From: DATDIC01 sp963764525
GTDB lineage: Bacteria; Pseudomonadota; Alphaproteobacteria; Acetobacterales; Acetobacteraceae
DNA length: 64,000 nucleotides
Reading direction: 5' to 3'
Assembly (NCBI GenBank): GCA_963764525.1
Contig: CAVXTC010000005.1
Coordinates: 124,001 to 188,000 of the forward strand
Shown: piece by piece, positions 55,458 to 64,000 of the stretch
How the letters are laid out: the number at the start of each line of letters is the position of its first letter
Position numbering within the stretch: position 1 is the stretch's first letter
The notes under the pieces: model-generated
The model's input: the letters and a program-made list of their open reading frames with translations, nothing else
What the model was told of the DNA's origin: nothing
Databases searched by the model: none
Translations under genes and position numbers: made by a program

Positions 55458-56105
55458 TCAGTCCCTCAACAACTCCGCGCCGGTTCGCGCGGTCAGCTCG
55501 TCCCACGACAGGCCGGGGACCATGTCGCGCACCACGAAGCCACGCGGCGTCACGTCCAGCACTGCCAAATTCGTGTACACCCGGCGCACCACCCCCTTCG
55601 CGGTCAGCGGATAGGCGCACCGCCGCACCAGACGCGGCGCGCCATCCTTCGTGGTGTGCTCCATGATCGCCCAAAGTCGCTTCGCACCAATCGCCAGATC
55701 CATCGCGCCGCCGATCTGCTTGACCGGTTCGTTCGGTGTGCGCGCCCAGTTGGCGATGTCGCCGGCCTCCGACACCTCGAACGCGCCAAGCACGCAAAGA
55801 TCCAAATGCCCGCCGCGGGCAATGGCGAAACTGTCGGCGTGATGCACGAAGCTGCCGCCGGTGCGCAGCGTCACGTGCTGCACCCCGGCGTTGATCAGGA
55901 ACGGGTCGATCTTGTCCGGTTCAGGCGCTGGCCCGACCCCGATGACGCCGTTCTCGGCGTGGAAGATCACCTCCCGATCGGCCGGAATGAAATTCGCCAC
56001 CCCGGTCGGAATGCCGATGCCGAGATTGACCAACCAGCCTTCGGGGATATCGGCGGCGGCGCGCGCTGCCATACCATCGCGATCGAGCGGTTTCCAGTCG
56101 GCCAT
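55458..56105 (-). CDS. 3-oxoacid/3-oxoadipate CoA-transferase subunit B
   Basis: A 215-residue beta subunit: DIPEGWLVNLGIGIPTGVANFIP, the catalytic Glu in FHAENGVIGVGPAPEPDKIDP, ADSFAIARGGHLDLCVLGAFEVSEAGDIANW, GGAMDLAIGAKRLWAIMEHTTKDGAPRLV and LTAKGVVRRVYTNLAVLDVTPRGFVV. It transfers CoA from succinyl-CoA to a 3-oxoacid (ScoB/PcaJ type). Subunit A lies 12 bp upstream. PcaJ would fit aromatic catabolism, but the exact acid cannot be read from sequence. Confidence 0.9.
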   Translation of the reverse strand: MADWKPLDRDGMAARAAADIPEGWLVNLGIGIPTGVANFIPADREVIFHAENGVIGVGPAPEPDKIDPFLINAGVQHVTLRTGGSFVHHADSFAIARGGHLDLCVLGAFEVSEAGDIANWARTPNEPVKQIGGAMDLAIGAKRLWAIMEHTTKDGAPRLVRRCAYPLTAKGVVRRVYTNLAVLDVTPRGFVVRDMVPGLSWDELTARTGAELLRD

Positions 56106-56116
56106 GGCGGCTTCCT

Positions 56117-56777
56117 TCAGGCTGGAACGTGAACCAGGCGGTGAATGAAGACGCCGGGGGTGACCACCGCCTCGGGCTCGATGGCGCCGAGTTCGACCGA
56201 CGTGACGGACCTGCGCGATGCTTAACGGTGCCGCCATCGCCATCACCGGGTTGAAGTTCCGCTGTGCTTCCCGGTAGGTCAGGTTGCCCCAGCGATCACC
56301 CTCCCACGCATCGATCAGCGCGACGTCGCCGGGCAGCGGATATTCCAGGAGACACAGTTTCCCGTCGATCTCGCGCGTTTCCCGCCCTTCGGCAATGATC
56401 GTATCAGCCCCGGTCGGCGTGTAGAAACCGCTGATGCCGGCGCCGGCGGCACGCATGCGCTCGGCCATCGTTCCCTGCGGAACGACCTCCACGTCCAGCT
56501 TGCCTTCCATGTGCAGCCGGCCGGCTTCGCTGGCCGGGCGGATGAAGCTGCAGATCATCTTGCGCACGCGCCCCAGCGTCAGCAGCCGGGCGATCGCGCT
56601 GCCGTCGCGTCCGCCGGCGGTGCAGACCAACGTCAGATCGCCGGCGCCTTGCTCGATCAACCCCTCCAGCAGGGCAAGCGGGGTGCCGACATCGCCGAAA
56701 CCGCCGAGCAGAATGGTCGAGCCGTCGCGGATACCGGCCATGGCCTCGGCGACCGAACCGATGCGCTTGTCGATCAT
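56117..56777 (-). CDS. 3-oxoacid/3-oxoadipate CoA-transferase subunit A, one frameshift
   Basis: From the ATG at 56777: MIDKRIGSVAEAMAGIRDGSTILLGGFGDVGTPLALLEGLIEQG, SGFYTPTGADTIIAEGRETREIDGKLCLLEYPLPGDVALIDAWEGDRWGNLTYREAQRNFNPVMA. Near 56213 an extra base in GTCCGTC shifts the frame; the other frame gives ELGAIEPEAVVTPGVFIHRLVHV and a stop at 56117, the normal ending. The shift also makes a false fusion with subunit B. About 219 residues. Confidence 0.87.
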
Positions 56778-58653
56778 CCGGAACGTTTCCTCCGCTGCCG
56801 CCTGAAGCTAACGCAGGTCGGCGCGAGGGTCCATGCGAGCGGGGCCATGCCGGAGCGGGTCAGTCCGTTGCCGGCTGCATCCCGACCAAGCGCCTCCGTG
56901 ATCACCCGGGCCAGGGCTTCCTGCCCATACGGCTTGGTCAGCAGCGGAAGTTCGGTGGCTGCGATATCCGCCGAGGTGGACGCACCCGGCAGGTTGCCGG
57001 CCAGGTAGCCCGAGGTGAGCACCGCCTTCAGTCCGGGGCGCTGCAGCCTGGCGGCGCGGACCAGTTCCACCCCGCTCAGCCCACCGGGCATGATGACATC
57101 CGTCAGCAACAAATCGATCTGCGGCTTGTCCTTTGCCAGGATCTCAAGTGCCTCCGGCCCGTTCGACGCCGCCACCGCCGTGTAGCCGAGGTCTTCCAGT
57201 TGGGCGAGTACGAGATCGCGTACGTCGGCATCGTCTTCGACCACCAGGATGACGCCAGATATCCGCCCTGCGCCGCGGCCGTTTGCCGCATCTGTGCCGG
57301 CGTGGCGGTGACCGCCGGGAGGTGAATGCGGATCGTGGTCCCCGCGCCCGGTGCGCTGGTGATGTCGAGAAATCCGTCAGACTGGCGCACGAACCCATAG
57401 ACCTGGCTGAGCCCGAGACCGGTGCCGCGGCCGGGTTCCTTGGTGGTGAAGAACGGCTCGGTGGCGTGTTCCAGCACGTCCGGCGGCATCCCGGCGCCGT
57501 TATCGGCCACCTCGACGACGACATACTGACCGGCGCGCGCCTCGGAGTAGCCGGCGGCTTCACGTTCATCGAGTCGCCGGTTCATTGTTCCGATAGTCAG
57601 CCGTCCTCCTTCCGGCATCGCATCACGTGCGTTCACGACAAGGTTCAGCAGCGCGGAGCCGAATTGCGCCGGATCCACCCGGCACGCGGCGGCGGCCGGA
57701 TCGAGGTGGAATTCCACCTCCACCGCTTCGCCCAGCATGCGAGTGGTCAGCACGTCGAATTCACGCACGAGCTCGTTGATCAGCCGATTTTCCGGTCGCA
57801 GCGCCTGGCGGCGGGCGAACGCGAGAAGCTGGCTGGTCAGTTGTGCGCCGCGTGCAGCCCCTTTCTGCGCGGTCTCCACCAGCCGCTCCAGCCGTTCGTT
57901 CCCGGCGACCGCGCGGCCGAGCATCTCCAGGTTGCCGGTGATCACCAGCAGCAGATTATTGAAGTCGTGCGCCATACCGCCGGTCAGTTGACCCACCGCC
58001 TCCATCTTCTGCGCCTGGCGCAACACGTCTTCGGCCTGCCGGCGCTCGGCCAGCGCGGCCTCGACGCGGCTTTCCAGCGTTTCATTGAGCTGGCGGAGCT
58101 CCGCTTCGGCGCGTCCCCGTTCCAGCGCGATGCCGAGCAGGTTGGCGACGGCTTGGAGGAAGTCGATGTCGTGTTCGGAGAAGCTCCCCGGCTCCTCGCT
58201 ATCGACTTCCAGCACGCCGTACGGCTTGCCCTCGCCAAGCAGGATCACGTTGGCCGCGCGCACCACGCCGTGTTCCAGCAGCAGTTGCGGAGTGCGGAAC
58301 CGGCTCTCCGACGTCAGGCTGTTGGAAATGACGGGCTTGCCGGTGTGCAATGCGTAGCCCGCCGGCGATGCCAGGTCGGCCCCGAGCGTCGCATGACCGA
58401 CGACGCCTTCGTGCCATCCCACTCCGGCGCGCACCAGCAGCCGATTGCGATCGGGCAAATACTCGAGAACCTTGCAGTAGCGCAGTTTGAGGCCGAGCGC
58501 GGTCAGCCGCGCCGCCTCTTCCAGCAGTGTATCGGGGCCGACATCGGACAGCGCCCGGCGGCCGATCTCGGCCAGCAGCGCCTGCTGACGCAGGCGCTGC
58601 TCTAGTTCGGTGCAATTCTGTTCAGCCGATATGTCGTCGTCTTGCAGCGTCAG
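56774..58653 (-). CDS. GAF-sensor hybrid histidine kinase with receiver, one frameshift
   Basis: Order: GAF domain (LEQRLRQQALLAEIGRRALSDVG to LGIALERGRAEAEL), coiled coil, HisKA with the phospho-His in GGMAHDFNNLLLVITGNLEML, HATPase (LLNLVVNARDAMPEGG, VADNGAGMPP, EPFFTTKEPGRGTGLGLSQVYGFV), then after a one-base break near 57260 a receiver: VVEDDADVRDLVLAQLEDLGY, LLLTDVIMPGGLSG with the phospho-Asp, LTSGYLAG, LTKPYGQE. No ATG or GTG start is in frame upstream; CTG 58653 and TTG 58458 are options. No TM segment, so cytoplasmic. Confidence 0.87.
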
Positions 58654-58705
58654 GGTTCCGCTTCTCGCGTTCGTCCCGCCGGTTGACGGCCGGCCGGAAA
58701 GCTTT

Positions 58706-60286
58706 CTACACCCGCTTCACGTTCCAGAAGATCACGAACCCGTTGAGGATGCCGCTGATATCGTTCTGATACGAGGTGGGTGAAAACGTCTGCCCAAGTG
58801 GCACGTAGGGCACGTCTTGCAACGCCTGCAACTGCAACGCCACGGCGATTTTCTGCTGCGCTTCCAGGTCCGTGGCATCCATCCACTGCTGGCGCAGCGC
58901 CTCGATCTTCGGGCTGGTCGGCCAGCCCATCAGCGCGTCCTTGCCGTTGCCGCGCAGGAATACGTGGCCGACCGGATTGGCCTGATCGAGACCGGCCCAG
59001 AACGTGTTGAACACGCTCCATCCGCCCTTGTCCGGCGGGTCCATCTTGACCCGGCGCTGCACCACAGTGCCCCAGTCCATCGCCAGATAATCGACGTTGA
59101 AGCCACACTTCTTCATCTGGTCGGCGCAGACATCCGCCTCGGCCTTCAGGATCGGGAAATCGGTGGGCGCCAGCAGCAGCACTTTCTCGCCTTTGTAACC
59201 GGCTGCGGCGAGCTCCTGCTTCACCGCCGAGTAATCGCGCGGCGAGGTGAACACATCGAGCCCGGCGGTGCTCGCCATCGGCGTGCCGGGGGCGAAGATG
59301 CCCGTCGGCACGTGCCAAAGCGACGGATCGGTACCGGCCACCGCCTGCATGAATTGCTGCTGGTCGATCCCCTTGAGCAGAGCGCGCCGGATCGCCGGGT
59401 TGTCGAACGGCGGCCACAGCTCGTTCAGCCGCATGCAAGCCATCAGCCCTGTCGGGTCGGTGACCCGCACCTGGCCGGTCTGCTTGAGGATCGGCAGCAT
59501 GTCGTCGGTGGGGTTCTCCCACCAGTCCATCTCCTTGCTCTGCATCGCCGCCAGCGCGGTGCCCGGATCCTGGATGACGTGCCATTCCACACGATCGAAA
59601 TTGGCGACCTTCGGCCCGGAGGTCCATTCCGGCGTGCCGCTGTCACGCGGCTTGTAGGCATCGTTGCGGTCGTACACCGCCAGCGAGCCGGTCACCCGCT
59701 CCTTGGCATTCCACTTGTACGGGCCGCTGCCCACCATCTCGGTGATCGCCTTGAAGGCATCCGTCTTGGCCAGCCGCTCCGGCATCATGGCGGCAAAATT
59801 GCTGCCCGGCTTGCCAAGCGCATCGGGCAGCAGCGCGAACGGCTTCTTCAGGCGAAACACGATCGTCTTGTCGTCCGGCGCCGACAGCTCATCTGTGTAG
59901 GACAGCAGCGTCTGCCCGAACGGATCGCGCTTGCCCCAGCGCTGGATGGAGGCGACGCAGTCGCGCGCCAGCACCTTCTCCCCGTCGTGCCAGGCAAGGC
60001 CGTCGCGCAGCGTGAGCGTCCATTGTTTGCCGTCGTTGTCAGCGACATGGCCGGCTACCATCTGCGGCTGCGGCTTGTAGGCGTTGTCGATCCCGTACAG
60101 CGTATCGAAGATCATGAACCCGTGGTTGCGGGAGACATAGGCAGTGGTCCAGATCGGGTCGAGGATAGTAGGATCCGCCTGAGGAATAAACTTGAGGACC
60201 CGACTGTCGGCCCCGCGGGAAACACGCGGTGCGGCGAGGCTCGCGGCTACGGCCGTGGTGCCGGCCAGGAATGTGCGGCGTTTCAT
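58706..60286 (-). CDS. ABC transporter solute-binding protein family 5 (peptide/nickel type)
   Basis: A 526-residue periplasmic binding protein with a Tat-like signal (MKRRTFLAGTTAVAASLAAP). PQADPTILDPIWTTAYVSRNHGFMIFDTLYGID, WTLTLRDGLAWHDGEKVLARDCVASIQRW, GSGPYKW and NPAIRRALLKGIDQQQFMQAV are family-5 features. No permease or ATPase of this class is adjacent, so it is an orphan SBP in this window. The ligand is unknown. Confidence 0.9.
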   Translation of the reverse strand: MKRRTFLAGTTAVAASLAAPRVSRGADSRVLKFIPQADPTILDPIWTTAYVSRNHGFMIFDTLYGIDNAYKPQPQMVAGHVADNDGKQWTLTLRDGLAWHDGEKVLARDCVASIQRWGKRDPFGQTLLSYTDELSAPDDKTIVFRLKKPFALLPDALGKPGSNFAAMMPERLAKTDAFKAITEMVGSGPYKWNAKERVTGSLAVYDRNDAYKPRDSGTPEWTSGPKVANFDRVEWHVIQDPGTALAAMQSKEMDWWENPTDDMLPILKQTGQVRVTDPTGLMACMRLNELWPPFDNPAIRRALLKGIDQQQFMQAVAGTDPSLWHVPTGIFAPGTPMASTAGLDVFTSPRDYSAVKQELAAAGYKGEKVLLLAPTDFPILKAEADVCADQMKKCGFNVDYLAMDWGTVVQRRVKMDPPDKGGWSVFNTFWAGLDQANPVGHVFLRGNGKDALMGWPTSPKIEALRQQWMDATDLEAQQKIAVALQLQALQDVPYVPLGQTFSPTSYQNDISGILNGFVIFWNVKRV

Positions 60287-60400
60287 AGGGTTCCGGCCTT
60301 TTTCGCAGGTTGCGGGCGAATACCGGCAGCGGCGCGCGCCAGCCGGCAAGCATTGCGGTATATGACACCGCCGACGCCCGCCGTCCAATCGGAGACCCAA

Positions 60401-61792
60401 ATGACCCATGCCCTCCTTTGGCCTCTGCTCCTGTCGTTCATCGCCACTATCCCGGCGGCGGCCGGTGCCGCGACGGATCAGTGTGCTTGTGAACCCGAAG
60501 GATTTGCCAGCGTCGTCGCTCGGGTGCTGCCCTCCATCGTGAACCTGTCGGTCGTCAAGGTCGAGGCCATGACCCCGAGCGGCGGCGAGGTGGCGGCACG
60601 GCGCCTGCGCTTCTTCGGGTCTGGATTTGTCATCGATCCATCCGGCATCATCGTAACCAACCGCCACGTCATTCAGGACGCGGTGCAGATCACCGTAAGC
60701 TTCGCCGACAACACCCAGGCGCGCGCCCAGTTGCTCGGGGCTGGCAGCATCGTCGATCTCGCGGTGCTGAAAGTGACAGTGGACCACAAGCTGCCGGTGC
60801 TGCGGTTCGCCAACAGCAGCAGCCTGCGGATCGGCGATACGGTGTTGGCGATCGGCAATCCTTACGGGCTGGGCACCTCGGTCAGCCATGGCATCGTCAG
60901 CGGACTCAACCGCAACCTGAACGAGACGCCGTTCGACGACGACATCCAGACCGACGCGGCGATCAACCCCGGTAATTCCGGTGGGCCGCTGGTGAACCTG
61001 GCCGGCGAGGTGATCGGTGTAGATACCGCGCTTTATACGCAGACCAATGGCGGCGATATCGGCATCGGCTACGCCATTCCGTCGAACGATGTTGCGTTCG
61101 TGGTCAAGCACCTGCTCGACCCCAGCCTTCCGCAGCCCGGCTGGATCGGCGTGACTGGCCAGGACGTCACGCCGGACATCGCCAAGGCGTTCGGCCTGCC
61201 GCGGGTCGGCGGCGTCATCATCAAGACAGTCGATGCGGACGGCCCGGCGTACCGCGCTGGGTTGCGCCCCGCCGACATTATCCTTTCGGCCAGCGGCGTC
61301 GCGCCGTCCGACACAAGAGAGATGCTGCGCTCCATCATCCAGATGGATCCCGGCCAGAGCTTGCAGATTGCCTTCTGGCGTGACCACGCGCAGCAGACCA
61401 CGGTGGTGACTGTGGGCGCGTGGCCGGACTTGCGTTCGCCGAAAGCCGCCACGATGGCGCAGGCCGGCATGGTCGATTTGGCGTCGTCGCCCGATCTGGG
61501 GATGGGCCTGGCGACGATCACGCCGCAGGCGCGGCAGCGCTATAAGCTTTCGCCTTCGCTGAACGGGGTGCTGATCGCGCTGGTTTCAAAAAACACCGAA
61601 GCGAGCGAACGCGACGTCCAGCCGGGCGACGTGATCCTGAATGTCGATGGCACGGCGGTTGGCACGCCGGACGAGGTTGAGCAGATCCTCGAGAAGGCGT
61701 CCACCGAACAACGCCGCTATCTCGGCTTTCTGATCGCCGCGAAGGATGGGTTCCGGTGGGTGAGCTTCTATACCGGAAGGGAGCCTGGTTGA
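60401..61792 (+). CDS. DegP/HtrA-like periplasmic serine protease with two PDZ domains
   Basis: A 463-residue protease. Signal peptide MTHALLWPLLLSFIATIPAAAG; trypsin-like domain with His in VTNRHVI, Asp in IVDLAVLKV and Ser in AAINPGNSGGPLVN; PDZ1 (GWIGVTGQDVTPDIAKAFGLPRVGGVIIKTV) and a second PDZ (SLNGVLIALVSKNTEASERDVQPGDVILNVDG). GGAGA precedes the ATG at 60401. It is a quality-control protease of envelope proteins. The 3' end is followed by a decayed partial copy of itself. Confidence 0.92.
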   Translation: MTHALLWPLLLSFIATIPAAAGAATDQCACEPEGFASVVARVLPSIVNLSVVKVEAMTPSGGEVAARRLRFFGSGFVIDPSGIIVTNRHVIQDAVQITVSFADNTQARAQLLGAGSIVDLAVLKVTVDHKLPVLRFANSSSLRIGDTVLAIGNPYGLGTSVSHGIVSGLNRNLNETPFDDDIQTDAAINPGNSGGPLVNLAGEVIGVDTALYTQTNGGDIGIGYAIPSNDVAFVVKHLLDPSLPQPGWIGVTGQDVTPDIAKAFGLPRVGGVIIKTVDADGPAYRAGLRPADIILSASGVAPSDTREMLRSIIQMDPGQSLQIAFWRDHAQQTTVVTVGAWPDLRSPKAATMAQAGMVDLASSPDLGMGLATITPQARQRYKLSPSLNGVLIALVSKNTEASERDVQPGDVILNVDGTAVGTPDEVEQILEKASTEQRRYLGFLIAAKDGFRWVSFYTGREPG

Positions 61793-61990
61793 GCGCGGTG
61801 GTCAGGACCGTTTGCAGCAGGGCGAATTGATCGTCAACATGAGCGGCACGCCGCTCAGCGCGCCTGATGACATCTACATCTGGTCCACAAGGCGCGCAGT
61901 GGGCATCAGGCCTATCTCCCATTCCCGGTCTCCGGGAAAGACCGGCTGCGCTGTGTGAGCTACTACACCGGGATGAAGGAGCCTGGGTGA
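61793..61990 (+). pseudogene. Degenerate partial copy of the protease 3' end
   Basis: Frames after the protease stop read LQQGELIVNMSGTPLSAPDD and then, shifted, RLRCVSYYTGMKEPG with a stop at 61990. These parallel the protease's own VQPGDVILNVDGTAVGTPDE and FRWVSFYTGREPG. So a second PDZ tail, diverged and frameshifted, lies in tandem behind the gene; a distinct former paralogue cut short is the alternative origin. Confidence 0.7.
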
Positions 61991-62073
61991 CCCCGCCCCT
62001 TGTCAAGGTGTGCGGAATTCCGCCTTCATGTTGCCCGACCTTGAAAGCGGCACAGAAACACCCGGAGGGGACG

Positions 62074-63006
62074 ATGTTCAATGCGATAAGCCGCCGTGCA
62101 TTGTTGTCACAGGCAGCGCTGGCCGGCGCCGGGCTTGCGGTGCTTCGCCCTTACGGCGCCGCGGCGGCAACTCCGGCCCTGAAGACGGTTAGTTCCGGCG
62201 TGCTGACCGTGGCGATGAACGGCGACATGCCGATGACCAGCATCAAGGACGGCAAGCTGATCGGCACCGATGGCGGGATGATCGATGCAATCGCCGGAAA
62301 GCTCGGGCTGCAGGTAAAGCCGTCGCTGATGGAATGGTCTGCAACCATCGAAAGCATCCGCAGCGGTCGCGCCGACATCATGCTGGGCAACATGGGCTGG
62401 ACGCCGGTGCGGGCGAAAGTGATGCTGTGTACCGACGCGATATATTACGCCGGCACCTTCGCGACCATGAAGAAGGACAATCCGCTTGATAAAGTCTCCA
62501 TTGCCGACATGAAGGGGCACAGCATAGGCACGGTGACAGGGTTCACCATCGTGCCGGAGATGAAGAAGGTACCCGGCACGACCGACGTGAAACTGTACGA
62601 TACCTCGGATGCCTGCATCCGCGACGTCACCGCCGGTCGGCTCGATTTCGCAATCCTGGACGCGCCCACCGTCGATTACATGATCCTGCAGAACCCCGGC
62701 TGGGGGCTGAAACAGGTACCGGTGGTGCACGACGGTGCGTTCCCGCAGCTTACCAGCAAGCAGCACACGGTGATGGGCCTGAACCAGGACAACCCGGATC
62801 TGTTCGATGCGGTGAATGCCGGGGTGAAATGGCTGTGGCGCACCAAGCTGAACGCGAAGATTCTGGCGAAGTACGGCGTCGGCAACCCGGACTATCTGGT
62901 GCCGCCGGAACCCAACCCGAGGATCGGCGTGGACCGGGACGCCAACGATAACCCAATCGGCCCCGGCGGGCACAAGGAAAAGGATTTCTCGTCGCTGTTC
63001 GCGTGA
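62074..63006 (+). CDS. Polar amino-acid ABC transporter, substrate-binding protein
   Basis: A 310-residue family-3 SBP with a Tat-like leader (MFNAISRRALLSQAALAGAG). LTVAMNGDMPMTSIKDGKLIGTDGGMIDAIAGKLGLQVKP, IESIRSGRADIMLGNMGWTPVRAKVMLCTDAIYYAGTF, MKGHSIGTVTGFTI and AGRLDFAILDAPTVDYMI are typical. GGAGGGG precedes the ATG. Its stop overlaps the ATPase start (GTGA), so the three genes form an operon. Confidence 0.92.
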   Translation: MFNAISRRALLSQAALAGAGLAVLRPYGAAAATPALKTVSSGVLTVAMNGDMPMTSIKDGKLIGTDGGMIDAIAGKLGLQVKPSLMEWSATIESIRSGRADIMLGNMGWTPVRAKVMLCTDAIYYAGTFATMKKDNPLDKVSIADMKGHSIGTVTGFTIVPEMKKVPGTTDVKLYDTSDACIRDVTAGRLDFAILDAPTVDYMILQNPGWGLKQVPVVHDGAFPQLTSKQHTVMGLNQDNPDLFDAVNAGVKWLWRTKLNAKILAKYGVGNPDYLVPPEPNPRIGVDRDANDNPIGPGGHKEKDFSSLFA

Positions 63007-63803
63007 GCGACGCGCAGCCCCTTGTGCGGATCGTCGATCTGCACAAGCGGTTCGGCTCGCTCGAGGTTCTGAAGGGCATCGACCTCCAGGTTGCTTCCGG
63101 CGAGAAGGTGTCCATCATCGGTCCCTCGGGCTCCGGCAAGACCACTCTGCTGCGCTGCATCAATTGGCTCGAACGCCCGAGCAGCGGTCAAATCCTGATC
63201 GACGGCCAGCCGATCGGCGAGCGTCTGGCCGGCGTCCGCCGCATAGACATGCGCGACCGCGAACTGGCACGCATGCGCGCGCGCATCGGCATGGTGTTCC
63301 AGCGCTTCAACCTGTTTCCGCATTTGACCGCACTGGACAACGTGGCCGTCGGGCCGATCAAGGTGCTCGGCCAATCATCCCAGGAAGCCCGCGCCCAGGC
63401 GATGGCGCTGCTCGAGAAGGTCGGGCTGGCGCACAAGCGGGATGTCTATCCGGAGATGCTGTCCGGCGGTCAGCAGCAGCGTGTCGCGATCGCCCGCGCG
63501 CTGGCCATGCGGCCGGTGCTGATGCTGTTCGACGAGGCCACATCGGCGCTCGATCCGGAGTTAGTGGGCGAGGTCCTGACCGTCATGCGCCAGCTTGCCG
63601 CCGAGGGCATGACCATGATTATCGTCAGCCACGAAATGCAGTTCGCCGAGGACGTGTCGGACCGCGTCGTGTTCATGGACCATGGCGAGATCGTCGAGCA
63701 GGGACCGCCGCATGCGATCTTCCGCGCGCCGTCGCACCCGCGTACCCGAGAGTTCCTGCGAGCGGTGATCGACCGGCAGGTGTTCCAGGCCACGCAAGGG
63801 TGA
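63003..63803 (+). CDS. Polar amino-acid ABC transporter, ATP-binding protein (GlnQ-like)
   Basis: A 266-residue ATPase from GTG 63003. Walker A GPSGSGKTTLLRCINWLERP, Q-loop VFQRFNLFPHLTALDNV, signature EMLSGGQQQRVAIARALAMRP, Walker B LMLFDEATSALDPELVGEVL and switch His SHEMQFAEDV. It drives uptake for the SBP encoded upstream. Confidence 0.96.
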   Translation: MSDAQPLVRIVDLHKRFGSLEVLKGIDLQVASGEKVSIIGPSGSGKTTLLRCINWLERPSSGQILIDGQPIGERLAGVRRIDMRDRELARMRARIGMVFQRFNLFPHLTALDNVAVGPIKVLGQSSQEARAQAMALLEKVGLAHKRDVYPEMLSGGQQQRVAIARALAMRPVLMLFDEATSALDPELVGEVLTVMRQLAAEGMTMIIVSHEMQFAEDVSDRVVFMDHGEIVEQGPPHAIFRAPSHPRTREFLRAVIDRQVFQATQG

Positions 63804-63813
63804 AGCACCCAGC

Positions 63814-64000
63814 ATGAATGGACCCTGGGCACGCACCGTCGCGCAGTTCCCGTACCTGATCGACACGTTGCTGCTGGGCGCCGAGATCACGATCATCGTC
63901 ACGCTGGGCGGGTTTGCAGTCGCTGTCATGTTGGGGCTGCTCGGCGCCCTGCTGCGCACCGCCCGGCTGGCGCCGCTGCGCGCGGTCGGCACGCTGTATG
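63814..64000 (+). CDS. Amino-acid ABC transporter permease, cut by the window end
   Basis: From the ATG at 63814: MNGPWARTVAQFPYLIDTLLLGAEITIIVTLGGFAVAVMLGLLGALLRTA is the first cytoplasmic and membrane segment of a HisM/GlnP-type permease. It follows the ATPase by 10 bp. The rest lies outside the window. Confidence 0.85.
   Translation, partial: MNGPWARTVAQFPYLIDTLLLGAEITIIVTLGGFAVAVMLGLLGALLRTARLAPLRAVGTLY

Noticed and set aside
55458..56777. A natural fusion of CoA-transferase subunits A and B
   Set aside because: The joined frame arises from the one-base shift at ~56213; the correct frame gives a normal subunit A ending at 56117 and a separate ATG for subunit B at 56105.
58817..60400. 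A ~530-residue N-terminal extension of the DegP-like protease
   Set aside because: The extension is antisense to the family-5 binding protein; a signal peptide and ribosome site mark the start at 60401.

Overview
The window reads as chromosome of a GC-rich alphaproteobacterium, most likely Rhodospirillales/Acetobacteraceae. The grounds are an alphaproteobacterial-type LexA box (GTTC-N7-GTTC direct repeat) at an imuA-imuB-dnaE2 set, the long palindromic repeats rich in GGGGGCGCTGCCCCC, a DUF1328/CsbD/DUF2934 stress-gene set, and many CaiB, sulfotransferase and periplasmic-binding genes. There is no rRNA, no convincing tRNA, no CRISPR, no intact insertion sequence and no phage. The taxonomic call is inference.

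Layout. 1-10 kb: a partial cytochrome P450, a UxuA-like dehydratase, pyruvate kinase, a sulfotransferase, rlmE-ppx, xseB, a PH-domain protein, then a three-gene plus-strand operon (Pht5-like decarboxylase, HpcH/HpaI aldolase, LigJ-like hydratase). 10-15 kb: tag and sir2, then a tight minus-strand operon ligA-ligB-hpaB-caiB. The two operons together suggest an aromatic meta-cleavage (protocatechuate/phthalate 4,5-type) pathway. 15-19 kb: small stress-type membrane proteins, a patatin phospholipase and pncC/cinA. 19-23 kb: a surface-polysaccharide cluster (O-antigen ligase, GT9, GT2). 23.6-30.7 kb: the SOS mutasome dnaE2 ... imuB-imuA, split by a second sulfotransferase. 31-37 kb: a lower-GC island with TonB, a TonB-dependent receptor and a NarL-type two-component pair. 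37.8-43 kb: selB, then a second glycan cluster (GtrA, sugar transferase, two GT2). 43-48 kb: citE-like/ggt operon, a DUF1778-GNAT toxin-antitoxin pair and a CaiB. 48-51 kb: cobalamin riboswitch-btuB and the PduO adenosyltransferase. 51-58.7 kb: LolA, a cupin, a SWIM/SNF2 ATPase, a 3-oxoacid CoA-transferase and a hybrid histidine kinase. 58.7-64 kb: a family-5 solute-binding protein, a DegP-like protease, and a polar amino-acid ABC transporter that runs off the end.

Quality warning. At least 14 otherwise full-length genes carry single-base frameshifts, several in or beside homopolymers (for example C6 in imuB and A4 in the SNF2 gene). Flanking reading frames stay highly conserved, so most look like consensus errors and not pseudogenes; they are annotated as whole genes with the break noted. 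Clear decayed remnants (protease 3' copy, sulfotransferase fragment, epimerase fragment, receiver fragment) are listed separately as pseudogenes.

The points most worth following up are the repeat insertions kept in frame inside DnaE2 and ImuB together with the split cassette, the ligAB-hpaB-caiB plus decarboxylase/aldolase/hydratase gene set, and the TonB receptor/two-component island with a 24-bp inverted repeat in its divergent promoter region.
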